Below, piece after piece: positions 21,880-22,831 of a DNA stretch of 22,831 bases (within the stretch, counting starts at the first letter, position 1; every line of letters starts with the position of its first letter). Where the stretch lies: contig NW_019091412.1 of assembly GCF_001949145.1 (NCBI RefSeq), forward strand, positions 594,455 through 617,285, given 5' to 3'. The position numbers and the translations under genes are program-made. This DNA is from Acanthaster planci (taxonomy: Eukaryota > Echinodermata > Asteroidea > Valvatida > Acanthasteridae). Under the pieces are notes generated by a model that did no database searches, had not been told where the DNA came from, and saw only the letters and a program-made list of their open reading frames with translations.

Positions 21880-22831
21880 CGCGAGTGCAGTACTGGTGAA
21901 TTTTGGGTGTTGGTGACTTCATTTTCTGTGTCCCTCGAAATGTTTCTTCATCAAGCGTTAATTTAACATTTGCATCGATTTCACTCGGTAAATAACGTCA
22001 ACATCAGTTGTGACGCTCTGTAAAAAGATATATGTTCAGTGCCTGGTACCCGAATCTCATTTTTGGTTTGCGCTATCGTAAGGGAACCAGTCATCGCGAC
22101 GCTTTGAGCCGTTGATGGTTGACATACATGTACTTGGATGGCATGTCACCGTCTCAGTTGAAAGTTGCCGAGTTCCCAGATTCCAAGCAAGTCATCCGTT
22201 CACGAGTAAGACTACCAATTACTGATGTCGTTCCCAAACCAGCCCTGCACAGACCAGAACGGAAACGTTTATGTGAACCGGTGGCGGGTTTGTTTCCCCC
22301 ACGCGTCTACGCCGAATGCGTTGCCACCTGCCGACGATAATTGAGATAAAACAGTGTCATTTCCCCTCCAAAGAACAGTTTGCAGAGCTGTGAACACATT
22401 CAATTCTCTTAGCGGAAGGGAAATGTCTGTGCTGAGATGTCCATTGCTAATCCTAATCGTGTCTGGTAAAATCTTTGACTTTCGCCGGTGAACACACCGA
22501 TATTCGGCTCTTCTGTTAGTAAGTCACACATTTTGTAATTGTGAAGTCTTCGTCCGACCCTACCACAAAGGCATTTGGTTTCATCCTCTCGTGATGCTTT
22601 TTCTGTTTTGGCATTGAGGGCTTTTCTCATTTTGTCTTGATTTAAAACTTGGAGTCTTAAACTCAGTACTAGGGAAGGGGAGATATTTAAGGTAGATTTG
22701 ACCGACTTGCGGACTTTTGTAAGTTCACCGGTATATTGAGCAATCGAAGTTGGGTTTCTAGTTGGGAGTGTTATCAGGAGATGTGTCTGCCTATCGTCTC
22801 AGCTGTGCTATGCCCGTTTCGCGGGGCTATT

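Larger units (their letters stand above)
20151..22831. other. CpG-richer terminal stretch without a supported gene
   Basis: CpG dinucleotides become clearly denser here: eight within 20161-20220, and about twenty within 21001-21210, against none in many 60-base lines further left. No gene is supportable. Protein-like but unproven frames are 20177-20404 on the - strand (75 codons) and 22119-22340 on the + strand (73 codons). The latter includes a possible 48-nt segment, 22158-22205, between a weak CAG and a GTAAGA. The shift could mark an approach to an unmethylated promoter region, a young insertion or local GC drift. Confidence 0.45.

Noticed and set aside
1-22831. Bacterial or phage-type systems (operons, CRISPR, toxin-antitoxin, defence loci)
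   Set aside because: No dense gene arrangement, no ribosome-binding-site plus long-ORF pattern, and no regularly spaced repeats; the sequence is animal-like non-coding DNA.

Overview
This window looks like non-coding animal DNA, most likely a stretch of one or two very long introns in a large gene read on the + strand. No prokaryotic gene, operon, rRNA, recognisable tRNA, CRISPR array or transposase gene was found. Evidence for an animal genome: there are no long ORFs in 22.8 kb (the longest is about 126 codons, which chance explains), polypyrimidine/CAG splice signals are present, homopolymer and simple repeats are abundant, and CpG is sparse over most of the window. The palindromes tacatgta and taccggta recur many times, as do C or G runs of 7-14. 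From memory this texture fits marine invertebrate deuterostomes (lancelet, echinoderm, hemichordate), but I cannot name a species.

Layout. 1-6240: gene-free, mixed-composition DNA with C/G runs. 6241-6800: two weak exon-like candidates on +, an open stretch at 6302-6486 and a strong polypyrimidine acceptor at 6646 leading into an 11-codon tail. 6801-12606: gene-free, with small hairpins, an AT-rich inverted repeat near 9.45 kb, a 15-bp tandem duplication at 10.9 kb and a perfect CRE octamer at 11.29 kb. 12607-13263: the clearest structural object, an inverted-repeat (foldback) element of about 657 bp with arms of about 312 bp and a 33-nt loop. 13264-17229: gene-free intron-like DNA. 17245-17319: the only convincing coding exon, 75 nt, with a consensus acceptor and donor. 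17320-20150: intron-like, with possible homeodomain-type site clusters. 20151-22831: visibly richer in CpG than the rest, still without a defensible gene.

The genes do not form a visible system here; the one exon I trust belongs to a gene whose other exons lie outside the window or are too short to recognise. I see no sign of a previously undescribed multi-gene system. The items most worth checking are the foldback element with its arm-specific CRE, the exon at 17245, and the compositional shift after about 20.15 kb.
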